A stretch of DNA of 64,000 bases from Nyssa sinensis (Eukaryota > Streptophyta > Magnoliopsida > Cornales > Nyssaceae): NCBI GenBank assembly GCA_008638375.1, contig VIRR01000480.1:434001-498000 (forward strand). Reading direction: 5' to 3'. Position 1 is the first letter of the stretch. The number at the start of each line of letters is the position of its first letter. The translations under genes and the position numbers were made by a program. The notes under the pieces are model-generated. The model saw nothing but the letters and a program-made list of their open reading frames with translations. It was not told the origin of the DNA and did not search any database. This document shows positions 21,097 through 32,330 of this stretch, piece after piece.

Positions 21097-22165
21097 TTAT
21101 TTTAATGACCAGAACACTATTATGCATAATGACCAGATCATCAACATACACAAGTAGATAACAGGTAATGGAAGCATCTGAGTAAACAAACAAAGATGAA
21201 TCAACATGAGAATTTGTGAACCTGAGGGCAACAATGACAGATTTAAGAGCAGAGCTCTTGGAGCTTGTTTAAGCCCATATATCGCCTTTTGCAATCTACA
21301 AACATGGTTAGGTTTAGATAGATCCTTGAAACCTAGAGGCTACTTCATATAGACAATTTCATCCAATTGACCATGTAAAAAGGCATTGTTTATATCCATT
21401 TGCCTTAAATCCCAACCATTTATCACTGCAATTGTTAACATTGTTCTGATTGTTGTAGGTTTGACAATAGGACTATAAGTTTCCTAATAATCAAGACCTG
21501 GACGTTAATTATAGCCCTTGGCCACAAGTCTGGCTTTGAATCTGTCAATTGAGCCATTAGCTTTCCTCTTTACTCTAAAAACCCACTTAAAGCCCACTGG
21601 ATGGCAATTTTTTTGTGGTGGTACCAACTCCCGTGTACCATGGCGCATAAGAGTCGTGAGCTCAGTAGACATAGCCTCACACCACTGTGGGTGAGACATA
21701 GCTTGACTGACACATGTTGGTTCAATTGAGGATGGCAGGGGGTGTTTGGTGATAGTATGAATTTGTTTGGGCTTGTATATGTTGTTCATTGACCGAGTGG
21801 TCATTGAATGGGTTCAGTTTGGCAGAGTTGGTTGGACAGCTTGCAGGGGTTCAGTGGATTGAGTGAATTCATGTAAAGGAATCAATGAATTCATGGGAGG
21901 AACAGATAAAGGAGGAGGTGATGATGATATATGCGAGATTGATGGATTGGCATCTAGGGTTTCATGTAAGTGAGATAAATCACAAGGAGAATGAGGAGTG
22001 ATATTACTTGAAAGTGCAGCAATAGCGGCGGCAACAGTTTCCGATCTCTCTAGCAGTGACGATGTTTGATGTGGGTCGCACAATGGAGGCACGGGAACCG
22101 GGTTAGGGATTTGATATGGGACAATGTCTGATGTTTGAAGAGAACACAAGATTGTATAAGACAAA
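21097..22165 (-). pseudogene. Ty1/copia reverse transcriptase, truncated and frameshifted
   Basis: Minus-strand copia pol. 22164-21814 is the weakly conserved integrase-RT linker. 21804-21505 gives the RT start (HPQWCEAMSTELTTL, then GFKWVFRVKRKANGSID, then KARLVAKGYN). 21504-21310, after in-frame stops, gives DINNAFLHGQLDEIVYMK. 21294-21097 gives KAIYGLKQAP and then a shifted form of the YVDD region. The catalytic palm is disrupted, and RNase H and the 3' LTR are missing because homology stops near 21097 at an AT-rich repeat. This is the downstream part of the element whose integrase, protease and gag lie at 25514-31504. Confidence 0.8.
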
Positions 22166-22179
22166 CACTACAACAAAAT

Positions 22180-22560
22180 GCACTATTAGTGACGCGCGCG
22201 TGCGTCGCTAATAGTGCCATTGTGCGTCGCTAAGGCGTCACACAAAGTGCCGTCGCTAATACTATTCGCGACGCACAAATCCGTTAGTGTCGCTAAAAGT
22301 GTCTATTAGCAACGCACATAAAGCGTCGCTAACAATTGGGTACGTGCGTCGCCAATAAAACCCAAGGGCGCTTTGAGCGTCGCTAAAAGTCAGTATTAGC
22401 GACACCTGTTTGTGCGTCGCTAATACTGAGTATTAGCGATGCACAGTGTACGTCGCCAATACTAGTATTAGCGACGCACATTGTGCGTCGCTAAAAGTTT
22501 TTAAATTAAATTCTAACTTTTAGCGACACTATGGTGTGCGTCGCTAAAAGTGTCTTTTTT
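22180..22560. repeat. CACTA subterminal repeats
   Basis: Many direct and inverted copies of a short word around TTAGCGACGCAC / GTGCGTCGCTAA. In CACTA elements such subterminal motifs bind the element's own accessory protein; that function is family knowledge. Confidence 0.75.
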
Positions 22561-22984
22561 TTTTTTTTTGGGACCATATCTGCTTAGTTTTATTTGTTAT
22601 TTTGTTCCTGTTTAAACCTTTATCAATCATCCATCCTAATATAGAATATAATCCAAGCATTCTGAAATGAATATATTAAAAAAGAAAAATACATTCATAT
22701 ATATATTAAACTAATTATGTACAATTATAAAAGTACAATTCATCAATAAATAGAAAAATTAAAAATTGTCTCCAAAATGTTACTACGGATGTCCATGAAA
22801 ATAAAAAATAAAAATAACAAGTTCCGATGCAAAACATAAAGACGCCGCAGAAATAATCGCTGATCAATCTGAAATAAAGATCAAACGACATATATTAGAA
22901 CAATTATTAAATATATATGAACATAGAATGTGAATAGCTTTTTTTTTTGCATGCATAAATAGTAAAAATGACATAAAGTAGCAT
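22561..22984. other. AT-rich spacer inside the CACTA derivative
   Basis: A T-tract (about 22554-22569) followed by AT-rich sequence. No ORF or known motif is seen. Confidence 0.4.
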
Positions 22985-25288
22985 AAGTCTATTTTATCAT
23001 TTTTGAGGTGTGTGAGGTGGTTTCGGTGCAGTTAGGCCGATATCCAGCATTTTGGTCTGTTAAAATCCCAAAATGGGCCTTTTTGGAGCTGAAACTTGCA
23101 TAAGTATCAAACCGGGCATCGGAACCGAGTGTCGTAAGTTTGTGCAAGTCTGTTTTATCATTTTTGAGGTGTGTGAGGTGGTTTCGGTGCAGTTAGGCCG
23201 ATATCCGGCATTTTGGTCTGTCAAAACCCCAAAATGGGCCTTTTTGGAGCTGAAACTTGCATAAGTTTCAAACCGGGCATCCGAACCGAGTGTCGTAAGT
23301 TCTTGCAAGTCTATTTTATCATTTTTGAGGTGTGTGAGGTGGTTTCGGTGCAGTTAGGCCGATATCCGGCATTTTGGTCTGTCAAAACCCCAAAATGGGC
23401 CTTTTTGGAGCTGAAACTTGCATAAGTATCAAACCGGGCATCGGAACCGAGTGTCGTAAGTTTGTGCAAGTCTGTTTTATCATTTTTGAGGTGTGTGAGG
23501 TGGTTTCGGTGTAGTTAGGCCAATATCCGGCATTTTGGTCTGTCAAAACCCCAAAATGGGCCTTTTTGGAGCTGAAACTTGCATAAGTTTCAAACCGGGC
23601 ATCCGAACCGAGTGTCGTAAGTTCTTGCAAGTCTATTTTATCATTTTTGAGGTGTGTGAGGTGGTTTCGGTGCAGTTAGGCCGATATCCGGCATTTTGGT
23701 CTGTCAAAACCCCAAAATGGGCCTTTTTGGAGCTGAAACTTGCAGAAGTTTCAAACCGGGCATCTGAACCGAGTGTCGTAAGTTCGTGTAAGTCTATTTT
23801 ATCATTTTTGAGGTTTGTGAGGTGGTTTCGGTGCAGTTAGGCCGATATCCGGCATTTTGGTCTGTCAAAACCCCAAAATGGGCCTTTTTGGAGCTGAAAC
23901 TTGCATAAGTTTCAAACCGGGCATCCGAACCGAGTATCGTAAGTTCTTGCAAGTCTATTTTATCATTTTTGAGGTGTGTGAGGTGGTTTCGGTGAAATTA
24001 GGCCGATATCCGGCATTTTGGTCTGTTAAAACCCCAAAATGGGCCTTTTTGGAGCTGAAACATGCATAAGTTTAAAACCGAGCATCCAAACCGAGTTTCG
24101 TAAGTTCGTGCAAGTCTATTTTATCATTTGTGAGGTGTGTAAGGTGGTTTCGGTGCAGTTAGGCTGATATCTGGCATTTTGGTCTGTCAAAATCCCAAAA
24201 TGGGCCTTTTTGGAGCTGAAACTTGCATAAGTTTCAAACCGGGCATCGGAACCGAGTGTCGTAAGTTCATGAAAGTCTATTTTATCATTTGTGAGGTCTG
24301 TGAGGTGGTTTCAGTGCAGTTAGGCCGATATCCGACATTTTGGTCTGTCAAAACCCCAAAATGGGCCTTTTTGGAGCTGAAACTTGCATAAGTTTCCAAC
24401 CAGGCATCGAAACCGAGTGTCGTAAGTTCGTGTAAGTCTATTTTATCATTTTTGAGGTGTTTGAGGTGGTTTCGGTGCAATTAGGCCGATATCCGGCATT
24501 TTGGTCTGTGAAAACCCCCAAATGGGCCTTTTTGAAGCTGAAACTTGCATAAGTTTCAAACCGGGCATCTGAACCGAGTGTCGTAAGTTCGTGCAAGTCT
24601 ATTTTATCATTTGTGAGGTGTGTGAGGTGGTTTCGGTGCAGTTAGGCTGATATTCAGCATTTTGGTCTGTCAAAACCCCAAAATGGGCCTTTTTTGGAGC
24701 TGAAACTTGCATAAGTTTCAAACCGGGCATCCGAACTGAGTTTCGTAAGTTCGTGCAAGTCTATTTTATCATTTTTGAGGTGTGTGAGGTGGTTTTGGTG
24801 TAGTTAGGCCAATATCCGGCATTTTGGTCTATGAAAACCCCAAAATGGGCCTTTTTAGAGCTGAAACTTGCATAAGTTTCAAACCGGGCATCGGAACCGA
24901 GTGTCATAAGTTCATGCAAGTCTATTTTATCATTTGTAAGGTGTTTGACGTGGTTTTGGTGCAGTTAGGCTGATATCCGGCATTTTGGTCTGTCAAAACC
25001 CCAAAATGGGCCTTTTTGGAGCTGAAACTTGCATAAGTTTCAAACCGGGCATCCGAACCGAGTTCCGTAAGTTTGTGCAAATCTATTTTATCATTTTTGA
25101 GTTGTGTGAGGTGGTTTTGGTGCAGTTAGGCTGATATCCAGCATTTTGGTCTGTCAAAACCCCAAAATGGGCCTTTTTGGAGCTGAAACTTGCATAAGTT
25201 TCAAACCGGGCATCCGAACCGAGTTCTGTAAGTTCGTGCAAGTCTATTTTATCATTTTTGAGGTGTGTGATGTGGTTTCGGTGCATTT
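22985..25288. repeat. Tandem array, 161-bp unit, about 14.3 copies
   Basis: The word AAGTCTATTTTATCA recurs at 22985, 23146, 23307, 23468 and 23629, exactly 161 bases apart, and again at 25240, fourteen periods from the first. Units differ by a few substitutions (for example GTGCGTAAG/TTCTTGC variants and GGAACCGAG/CCGAACCGAG). Long ORFs seen here on both strands only reflect the repetition, because 161 is not a multiple of three. The array lies on the intron side of the transposase exon donor at 25329-25334. Confidence 0.95.
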
Positions 25289-25334
25289 TATATAAATAAT
25301 AAATCCACCAAAGTATATAATTTTAAAAACTTAC

Positions 25335-25513
25335 CAAGGTTGTGAAGAGTCACGCTGTTTGCTGAGCATCGTCTGCAAGAGAGTGTGGAGCTCAGAATAT
25401 CGCTCCTCGAGGCTATCTAGTCTCTGGCGCAGTACTACATTATCTTGTTGAACTGCCTCAGTAGCTGCGTGTGTCCTAGCATCACTCTCAAAGGGAGGAA
25501 AGAAGACACGCAT
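25335..25513 (-). pseudogene. CACTA transposase-like exon fragment
   Basis: Minus-strand open segment ending QRDSSQPW and running directly into a splice donor (GTAAGT, 25334-25329). The sequence EAVQQDNVVLRQRLDSLEER is heptad-like and would form a coiled coil, as found near the C-terminus of plant En/Spm-type transposases. About 60 codons are left; the upstream exons are lost at the join with copia sequence at 25514. Assignment rests on the coiled-coil pattern and the CACTA context. Confidence 0.5.
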
Positions 25514-26192
25514 GGGCTTGGGTTATTGTGAGGCACAGATGGGCTGATTGTGGTTTTTGGGCCTTCGGATGTGGACTGATGTAATGGGCTCCGCATTTTA
25601 TCAATGGTGACGTGTCTTGAGATGTAAATTCTTTTGGTCAAAGGTTCTATGCATTTGTAAGCATTTTGGTTTTGAGAATAACTAAGGAAAATGCACAGGG
25701 ATTTTGGCTCCATTTTGTTGGTATTGTACGGCTTAAGAAGAGGGTAGCAAAGGCATCCAAATTTTTTTAATTTGTGATAATTTGGCTTTTGACCAAAAAG
25801 TGCCTCAAACGGGGATTTATTTTGGAGTAGTGGTGTGGATTGACGATTTATGAGATATGTGGCCGTTTCAAAAGCATGTGGCCAATATGATAAAGGCAAT
25901 GAGGCATCATGAAGTAACGTGAGACTTGTTTCCACAAGATGACGATGTCGACGTTCAGAGACACCGTTTTGTTGAGGTGTGTATGGAGTAGTGGTGTAAT
26001 GACTTATCCCATGAAGAGAGAAAAAAAAAATTTTAGACGGTTGAATTCTCCTCCATTGTCATAATATAGACTTTTTATTTTTAACTTGAAGCACGTCTCA
26101 ACAAGATTTTTAAATTGTCGGAAGATGCTTGAAACACTGGATTTGGTGGCCATCGAATAAAACTCACATGTATTTTGTGTAATAGTCAACAA
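25514..26192 (-). pseudogene. Ty1/copia integrase C-terminal part
   Basis: Reads METSLTLLHDASLPLSYWPH, then the copia integrase tail PFEALFGQKPNYHKLKKFGC and the linker into RT. 26192-26004 gives a piece of the catalytic core (KIKSLYYDNGGEFNRL, the second aspartate region). The frame is broken around 25935-26004 and elsewhere, and the region with the catalytic glutamate is damaged. It belongs with the RT at 21097-22165. Confidence 0.8.
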
Positions 26193-27044
26193 GAATTAGG
26201 TAATACCTAGAACCATCCAACCCAGTGTAATGAACGGGTCCCTAAACATCAATGTAGATGATTTCAAGAAGCACATGACTGTGAAAACTAATGGAACCAA
26301 ATGGCTATTGATGTGTTTTATTAATAGAACAAAAGTACGTGAAGATGGTAATTTTTTTGTGGTAAGTGGGAGAGAAAACAAATTAACAAGATTTTGAACA
26401 ATCTTTAATGATAGATGGCCAAGGCGTTTGTGCCATCCATCGATTGAAGTTCGTTCATGCACATTAGCAACCATTTTGGATTAAGAGGCCACAGCGAGTT
26501 CGAAAACGTGTAGACTCCACTTTCACATGCCCCTCTTAGTAATATCGCCCCTGTGGTCTGATCTTTCACAAGAAAATGAAATTGGTGAAATTCAATGAAA
26601 ACATTATTTTGTTTGGTAAAATGACGAAAAGAAATTAAATTCTTGTGGAGATTTGGAACACAAAGCATATCATTTAAATGAAAAACTTTTTTAGGTGAGT
26701 GTAAAGTTAAGGAACCAATATGTGAAACAGTCAAACCTATGCGGTCACCTAGAACCACTTCATTTGTCCCATCATATTCAGAATGAATAGATAGATTTGC
26801 TAAATCACCAGTGATATTGTGAGAAGCCGCAGAATCTATTAGCCATTTATTTTCTTGAGCATTTGAAGTGGCAGTACAATTTGCAGAAATTTCACTGGGC
26901 TGGAGCTGAGGACACGACTTGGCTATGTGACCCAATTGATCACAAAATTGACACTTGGGCTGCTAGCGTTTCTGGGTTGAGTTGTTGTGGCCTGAGTTTT
27001 TATTTTGGCATCGCTGGTAACTTTGTTGGCTATTACCCGTGTGA
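26193..27044 (-). pseudogene. Ty1/copia gag zinc knuckle, protease and pre-integrase
   Basis: From right to left: a zinc knuckle C-Q-F-C-D-Q-L-G-H-I-A-K-S-C near 26960-26910, then the protease with active site WLIDSAASHNIT (about 26850), then LCVPNLHKNLISF, then the pre-integrase domain WHKRLGHLS around 26420. A frameshift separates 26935-26405 from 26474-26196, where the integrase zinc site and first catalytic residue are scrambled. A solo LTR (27050-30769) separates this from the gag at 30775-31504. Confidence 0.85.
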
Positions 27045-27049
27045 GTTGG
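27045..27049. repeat. Target-site duplication (left) of solo LTR
   Basis: GTTGG, repeated at 30770-30774. Confidence 0.9.
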
Positions 27050-29884
27050 TGTCACGCCCCGAATTTCTGACCGAAACTCGAGGTGCGACTGACGAACAGA
27101 AAGTAAATAAAATAAAAGATAATTAAACAGATTTATGAATTTACGAAAAATTAAATAGAGTTCTTTAATTTTCTAAAAATTTCGGCAGCACCTCCTTTGT
27201 TTTTCGAACCTTTTCCCCCTGATAACACAATACAACATATATATATACAACAGTCACAATCCATCCTCACTCGATGGCCACAACTCTATTAAAGTTAAAT
27301 ATACATCACTTACTTATACAATCCATCACGTCTACTCCTACACTTAAACTAAAGGATCACAAATTCATTATTTATTACAATATACAATGTCATTTCCATT
27401 CTTTTCAGAAATACACCAATCGTTTATAATGTCTAAATACGCCCCAAGGGCCCAAATATTCTTCCAAATTCATTTCCTCTCCTTTCTCCAAGATTTCATC
27501 AAGTCCCGCGTGCCAGGAGCTTTATCTGAAACCTGTGCCCACGAATGGGTCAGCGACAACATGCTGGTATGACATAATACTAATGCAAGAAACAAAACCA
27601 AGGTCGTGACATGTGCAAGTGTACAGTTATTTCTATATGGCATTCGATGTAATGATGACAGTATATGAACAATATACAGTATGTAAGCAGTATGCGTGAC
27701 ACACCCATGCAACTCTATGCCCACCCATGTCTCATGATACGGTCCTTCCCCGCTGGCATGAGTACCGCCACGTATGTCTCGCTTCACGGTCCGGAACCCG
27801 TCAGGCATGCGAGTACCTAATGGCCGATTTTGGGTTTTTCACCACAGGATCTGCACCCTCATAATGCACCAGCACCTCGTGCTGACCCACACTATGCTTT
27901 CAAGAAATCACACGATGCCGATATGCCATGATTTCATAATGCAATAATACAGTTCAAATGAAACATCCCTTTCATAAGCATATGCAACATGCTTTAAATA
28001 ATGCATCACATTTAAGATTAACAATAGCATTTAAATTACAAGATTTCATCCATAAATCTACGTGTCATGCTCGATCAATCCCAACACTTATACAATTTCA
28101 CATGTCGCAATATCAGCGATCCTTCTAAAACATAAATCACATAGGATAACAACTCAAGAAGTAAATCATAACACCCATAGATTCATAAAGAACACGTGAA
28201 CATATAAACAATCGAATTCTAAGTGGTTTCCTAATAGTAATTACGCATAGAGAACATTCAATCATCTTATCAAATACTCCTAAGCTTAATCTCATTTCTC
28301 ACATTAGTAAAATATCATACCTGATAGGGTTGGTCACAACCCTACTAAGCGGTGTCCACTATGCAATCCCATCAACCCGTAAGTAACTTAGTCCTCCAAT
28401 GGAATCATATCAAGCTTATGCTTATCTCCACTCAGCCAATCTTTGGAGAATTTGCAGTCAAGCGTGAACCAAACCCTCGTGCATCCCAAGTTTGAGGTTG
28501 CTCTCCAGTCCATGGTTTAGCAGTTGAAGAAAACACACCCGCAGGTTGATCGAGTCGGCCAGCCATTTTAAATCCAGTTTCATCAGCTTCTTCAACCTTT
28601 TTCCCCCAAGCAGATGATGATCCTGACAAAGTCCGTCCCTTTATCATCCCATCCATCAGATATTGAAGAACTTTCCCTTCCTCTCATCAGATTACTATGC
28701 AGAGTCTCCCCAATCAGTAGCTTCAATTTCTACAAGCAAGGTTAAAACTCGTAGTCTCCAACAATTACACCACCGCAAGGCTGAAGCTCCCCACTAATAC
28801 TGCATTACTTCCCTTTCACCTTTTACTGAACCTCTGGGGTTCCTACCCTGTTTTGCACTATCATGAGCACATGACCTGATGAAACACAACTCCAAGCTTC
28901 CATCCAAATGACCACTATAATTCTTTCCTTTCTCGTCCCTCCACACGGCTAACTAATATTGCTATCATGGCCATTTGACTAGCAGCAACAGTCATTTCAT
29001 CTTCAAGGAGTTGCCTCCGAATGATACAAGGATAGATATCCACAAGACTTCTCTAAAACATCCAACAAAGTCCATCAAAACAGGGCAGTCGACCCCCAAT
29101 GTTCATAACAGCCACATCAAGCCTCCCAACAGCTATTTCCAATTGTTGTAAGTAATTTAGAACCCACAACCCCAATCTACCCAGGCAAATATAATCTGTT
29201 GCAGAAGTTTCTCCAAATTCTCAACATGTCCGACTGTATCAATCCCTAGTCCAGTGTAATGTAACCTTTTGTGGAAAGAACCCCATTTCTATCATTTCCC
29301 CAAAATACTGGCGGCTCTCTCCACTTTTGTTTCTCACATAACCCATGAATCAACAGTGTATATGAATTCACCACTTAAACAAGAGATTCCAACAATTGGT
29401 ACTACTACACTCCGTTGTTACTGCACTCTCTGCCATTTCTCCAACAAAACCGCAACAACCACAATTTGCACCGCTACTCTTTGCTGCATAATGCCCTTAA
29501 TATCAAGTTATATCACCCTCCGAACAGTCGTAATGGGATACATCCATTCCCTCAATCATCCATCCAACAACCAATACAACTTCATCAACTATTTTTATTT
29601 TACAACAAAAAAAATCAGTACACATGGACTGCTTCGGAATGCTGGTATCAATGACAACACCCATGACAGCCATCGACAAAACCGCAACAACACACACACA
29701 ATCCCGAACCACTGCCATACACCACAACCGTGGCTACTTCCAATACACAATACACTGCTTCGCAACATGACCCACCATTTTCTGTTGAATCAACCCAAAT
29801 CAAGCTTCCATTTATGCCAGAACAGCCCAGATGAATCAAGGTTCCCATTTCTTCAATCAGCAACATCATCTAACATAAATAATT

Positions 29885-29924
<40 letters not shown>

Positions 29925-30769
29925 CTCTCCCAACATGGATACAACCAGATCGGCACATCCAACCCACTGCTGGATTCGAGCACCCCCAGTCAGCGCCACT
30001 ACACCAACACCCACACATATACACATATATATATACACGTACATATACACACAACCGTAACAACAACCTGTTCCTTCCCCTGTTCGGCGTCAAACCCAGA
30101 CAGCCAACACACACCAAATCGCAACACCATTCACAAAATTGTAACCCCAATCGCAATCCAAAATCCGTTGCAAACCCGTCACAAATCCGTCGCAGACCCG
30201 TCGCACTCCGACGCGAGCGTGGACACGCGAGACGCGATGGTCGTCGACCAGATCTCCCCCCTCGCGACCACCGCCGTCCGCAGCCCCGTCCGTTTCTCTC
30301 TCGCGACCACCGCCGCCTCACCCCCTTTCCTTTCTCTCTTCTTTCTTTCTCTCTTTTTCTCTTTCTCTCTTTTTCTCTCTTTTCTTCTGTTTTCACGCGA
30401 CCAGTTCACCGCCCCTCTTCTTTTCTTCTTTTCTCTTTTATTCATTTTCCACCACACACCCATATATATATATATATATATATTATACCATACTTTATAT
30501 TTTTTATTCACGTATACTATTACACATGTTTTTATTTTTATTTTATTTTATTTTTTTCATATATTAATTTTGAATGTAAATAAAGTTGGTATAGAGCTGG
30601 CTCAATATCAGTATTATTTGTTTTAACGTCTCTGGGTGTCCGTTCGCGTCTTATGTCATTTTTTTTTTATTATTTTTTTTTTCAAAATTAAATTAATTAG
30701 AAATTAAGGACATTCACACAGCGTTCAAAGAAAAAAAAAAATTTTATTCCAAATTTTCGAATCTTTACA
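27050..30769 (-). mobile_element. Solo LTR, 3720 bp, with acquired internal sequence
   Basis: Starts TGTCACGCCCCGAATTTCTG and ends GAATCTTTACA, with perfect GTTGG duplications, inside the decayed copia gag. The first about 1.3 kb follows the common LTR plan, including the ATGGCCGATTTTGGG block near 27820 and the ACCTGATAGGG segment near 28320. From about 28380 to 29860 the sequence is unlike the other LTRs and includes a possible gene fragment (listed separately). TA (29890-29920, 30463-30482) and CT microsatellites follow. No internal region or second LTR is present. Confidence 0.9.
28432..28735 (-). pseudogene. Possible captured WG/GW-repeat gene fragment inside the LTR
   Basis: The minus strand contains several tryptophan-glycine motifs in a serine-, acid- and lysine-rich setting. 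In order they are EATDWGDSA, then (other frame) SSSISDGWDDK, then SSSAWGKKVEEADE, then STAKPW and QPQTWDARGFGS, ending SPKIG followed by TGA where TGG would continue the pattern. A plausible splice acceptor (CTTGCTTGTAG) precedes the first motif near 28735. This composition is that of Argonaute-binding WG/GW platforms such as the Pol V subunit NRPE1 C-terminus or SPT5L/KTF1. The family is not certain, and frameshifts and stops make it non-functional. Confidence 0.35.
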
Positions 30770-30774
30770 GTTGG
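30770..30774. repeat. Target-site duplication (right) of solo LTR
   Basis: GTTGG, matching 27045-27049. Confidence 0.9.
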
Positions 30775-31504
30775 GCCTTGATTTTTTGATGGCCCAGTTG
30801 ATTTGTTAGGTCCCCTTCCCGAATCGCTTCCATGCCAATTAGGGTTCCTGGTAGTGTAATTTATAGTTACGACGAGTTACTTAGCGGTATTGTCCATACG
30901 CCGTAGGTAACTCTTATGTCCAACAAGGAGATCATGGAGTTCTTCGAAGGCAAGGGATTTCTCTCTTGCTCGAATAGGAGCAACAATCACCCTAAAATCT
31001 GGACCCAATCCGTTAAAGATGTATAGGGTTAGATCATCATCTAAAATTGGATGATCTATGAGAGTAATTTCGTCAGCTAATGCTTTAACGGCGTGAAGAT
31101 AATCTGGAATCATGCGATTCCCACGGTCTTGTACGCGATCGACTAGTATACATATTTATGAGTTTCTTCCATGCTTCCTATGATGTCTTGGCTGTGGCTA
31201 TGAGAGAAGTGATTGTAGGGGAAGTCGACTCAAGGATAGCACTGAGGATGAGCTTATCCTGCCTAATCCAGTGATTTTTCTTGGATAAAGATGCAGGGGT
31301 GCCGTCTAAGGGAGGACACACAGACTCTCCATTTACATAGTCCATTAAATCATAGCCAATTAGGAGTGCTTCGAATTGAGCACATCATTGAGGGAAGGTG
31401 GAGGGTGTGAGTTTCTCATTGATTTGTGCAGTGATATTGAAGACAACAAAAGGGTTTTCAGTAGAGGAAATGGGTTGATTGGTTGGGTTGGATGCGAAAG
31501 CCAT
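30775..31504 (-). pseudogene. Ty1/copia gag
   Basis: Starts at the ATG at 31504 (MAFASNPTNQPISS, then NITAQINEKLTPSTFPQ) and runs through YDLMDYVNGE and SKKNHWIRQDKLILSAILES to the block at 31113-30877, LTLYIFNGLGPDFRVIVAPI, typical of the copia gag/UBN2 family. Several in-frame stops and shifts occur (near 31380, 31150 and 31120). The primer-binding site lies about 33 bases upstream of the start, as expected. The gag is split from its zinc knuckle by the solo LTR. Confidence 0.8.
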
Positions 31505-31536
31505 TATAGGGATTAAAATCTCGTTTGAGCGTAGGT

Positions 31537-31548
31537 GCTCTGATATCA
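31537..31548 (-). other. Primer-binding site of the minus-strand copia element
   Basis: Minus strand reads TGATATCAGAGC, one mismatch from the TGGTATCAGAGC complement of initiator-methionine tRNA used by most plant copia elements. Confidence 0.75.
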
Positions 31549-31549
31549 T

Positions 31550-31751
31550 ATAAAAGATAAACACTGCAATGTTTCAATGGAAAGTTTTTCAATACTTTGT
31601 ATTGATTTCTTACAGAAATATATATACAAAGCAATTGTTCTATCTAAGGAAATATACAGTCATTAAGACTAAGATACAACTGTTACAAGACATGGCTGTT
31701 ACAAACAATGAAATAATAAACGTATGCTAAATTTGGGTTGTATTAATTACA
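31550..31751 (-). repeat. 5' LTR of the minus-strand copia element (approximate)
   Basis: Short LTR next to the primer site. On the minus strand it would begin TGTAATTAATACAACCC (right border about 31751) and contains a TATA-like GTATATATATTTCTGTAAG before the primer side. The left terminus has decayed (no clean CA). The 3' partner is not in the window. Confidence 0.5.
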
Positions 31752-31794
31752 GAGAATATTTGCATGGATCTTGGCTAGGTGGCTTGTTCATCTT

Positions 31795-32330
31795 TTGATT
31801 CACTTTCCTTAATAAACGCTTCGCAACTAACATGCCTACACTTTGCATCGCCTTAATTTTTCTTATTTTAGAATCTCTATTGGGGTTAATTTTTTGACCT
31901 CTACTAGATGCAGATAATGGCAAGGAGCTGGCGCCTTGATGATATGGACTAGAATGACTCTTTCTTTTGGACCATTTTGTTTATTTTGGAATGTACTTAA
32001 ACTCACAATTCTATTTTGAAATTTTATTATTTTTGGGAATGTAAAATGGGCCTATAGTTTTTTTATGTTGATGTAAAGGCTCGAGAACCTCAACAAGGCT
32101 AGTATTTTTTTTTACTTAGAAATAGCAATTATACGATGAATACACTTTTAGAAATTATGCATGGAAACCTTGTTGAATTATGTATATGGAATTTGATAAA
32201 TACTTTTGTTATGAAAAACTCAAGTGAGAATATGCATATCACAGGGTGGTTTGAGATATACAGTAATCACTTATTTAGTTTGACTTTGATTTACAGGATC
32301 ACTCCTGGGTCTTTGGCCCGGGGCATGACA
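31795..32330 (+). repeat. LTR-like fragment ending at a primer-site remnant
   Basis: 31815-32108 is the reverse complement of 8467-8760. The right end reads GCCCGGGGCATGACA (to 32330) followed by ATGTGGTTAGAG, which resembles the GGGGCGTGACA-ACGTGGTATCAGAG junction of the Tekay-like LTRs. It is therefore probably the 3' part of an old plus-strand LTR (inference). No internal region follows. Confidence 0.45.

Larger units (their letters stand above)
22166..25513. mobile_element. CACTA (En/Spm-type) transposon derivative, right end lost
   Basis: Begins CACTACAACAAAATGC, the classic CACTA terminal inverted repeat. It is followed by about 370 bp of subterminal TTAGCGACGCAC words in both orientations, a T-tract, a 161-bp tandem array, and a minus-strand exon resembling the coiled-coil end of plant CACTA transposase. 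It splits the copia element: integrase-side sequence resumes at 25514 and RT-side sequence stops at 22165. The expected right terminus (TTTTGTTGTAGTG) and the 3-bp target duplication are not present at the right join, so that end is deleted. The exact right border is uncertain by some 15 bases. Confidence 0.75.

Noticed and set aside
23060..24480. Several 60-100-codon ORFs on both strands
   Set aside because: They are readings of the 161-bp tandem repeat. The period is not a multiple of three and the same peptide recurs on both strands, so they are by-products of repetition.
22985..25288. CRISPR-like repeat array
   Set aside because: Units are contiguous 161-bp tandem copies without unique spacers, in a plant CACTA element.
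29269..30060. 263-codon plus-strand ORF
   Set aside because: Asn/His/Thr-rich, ends in TA and CA microsatellite, lies within a solo LTR and resembles no protein I know.
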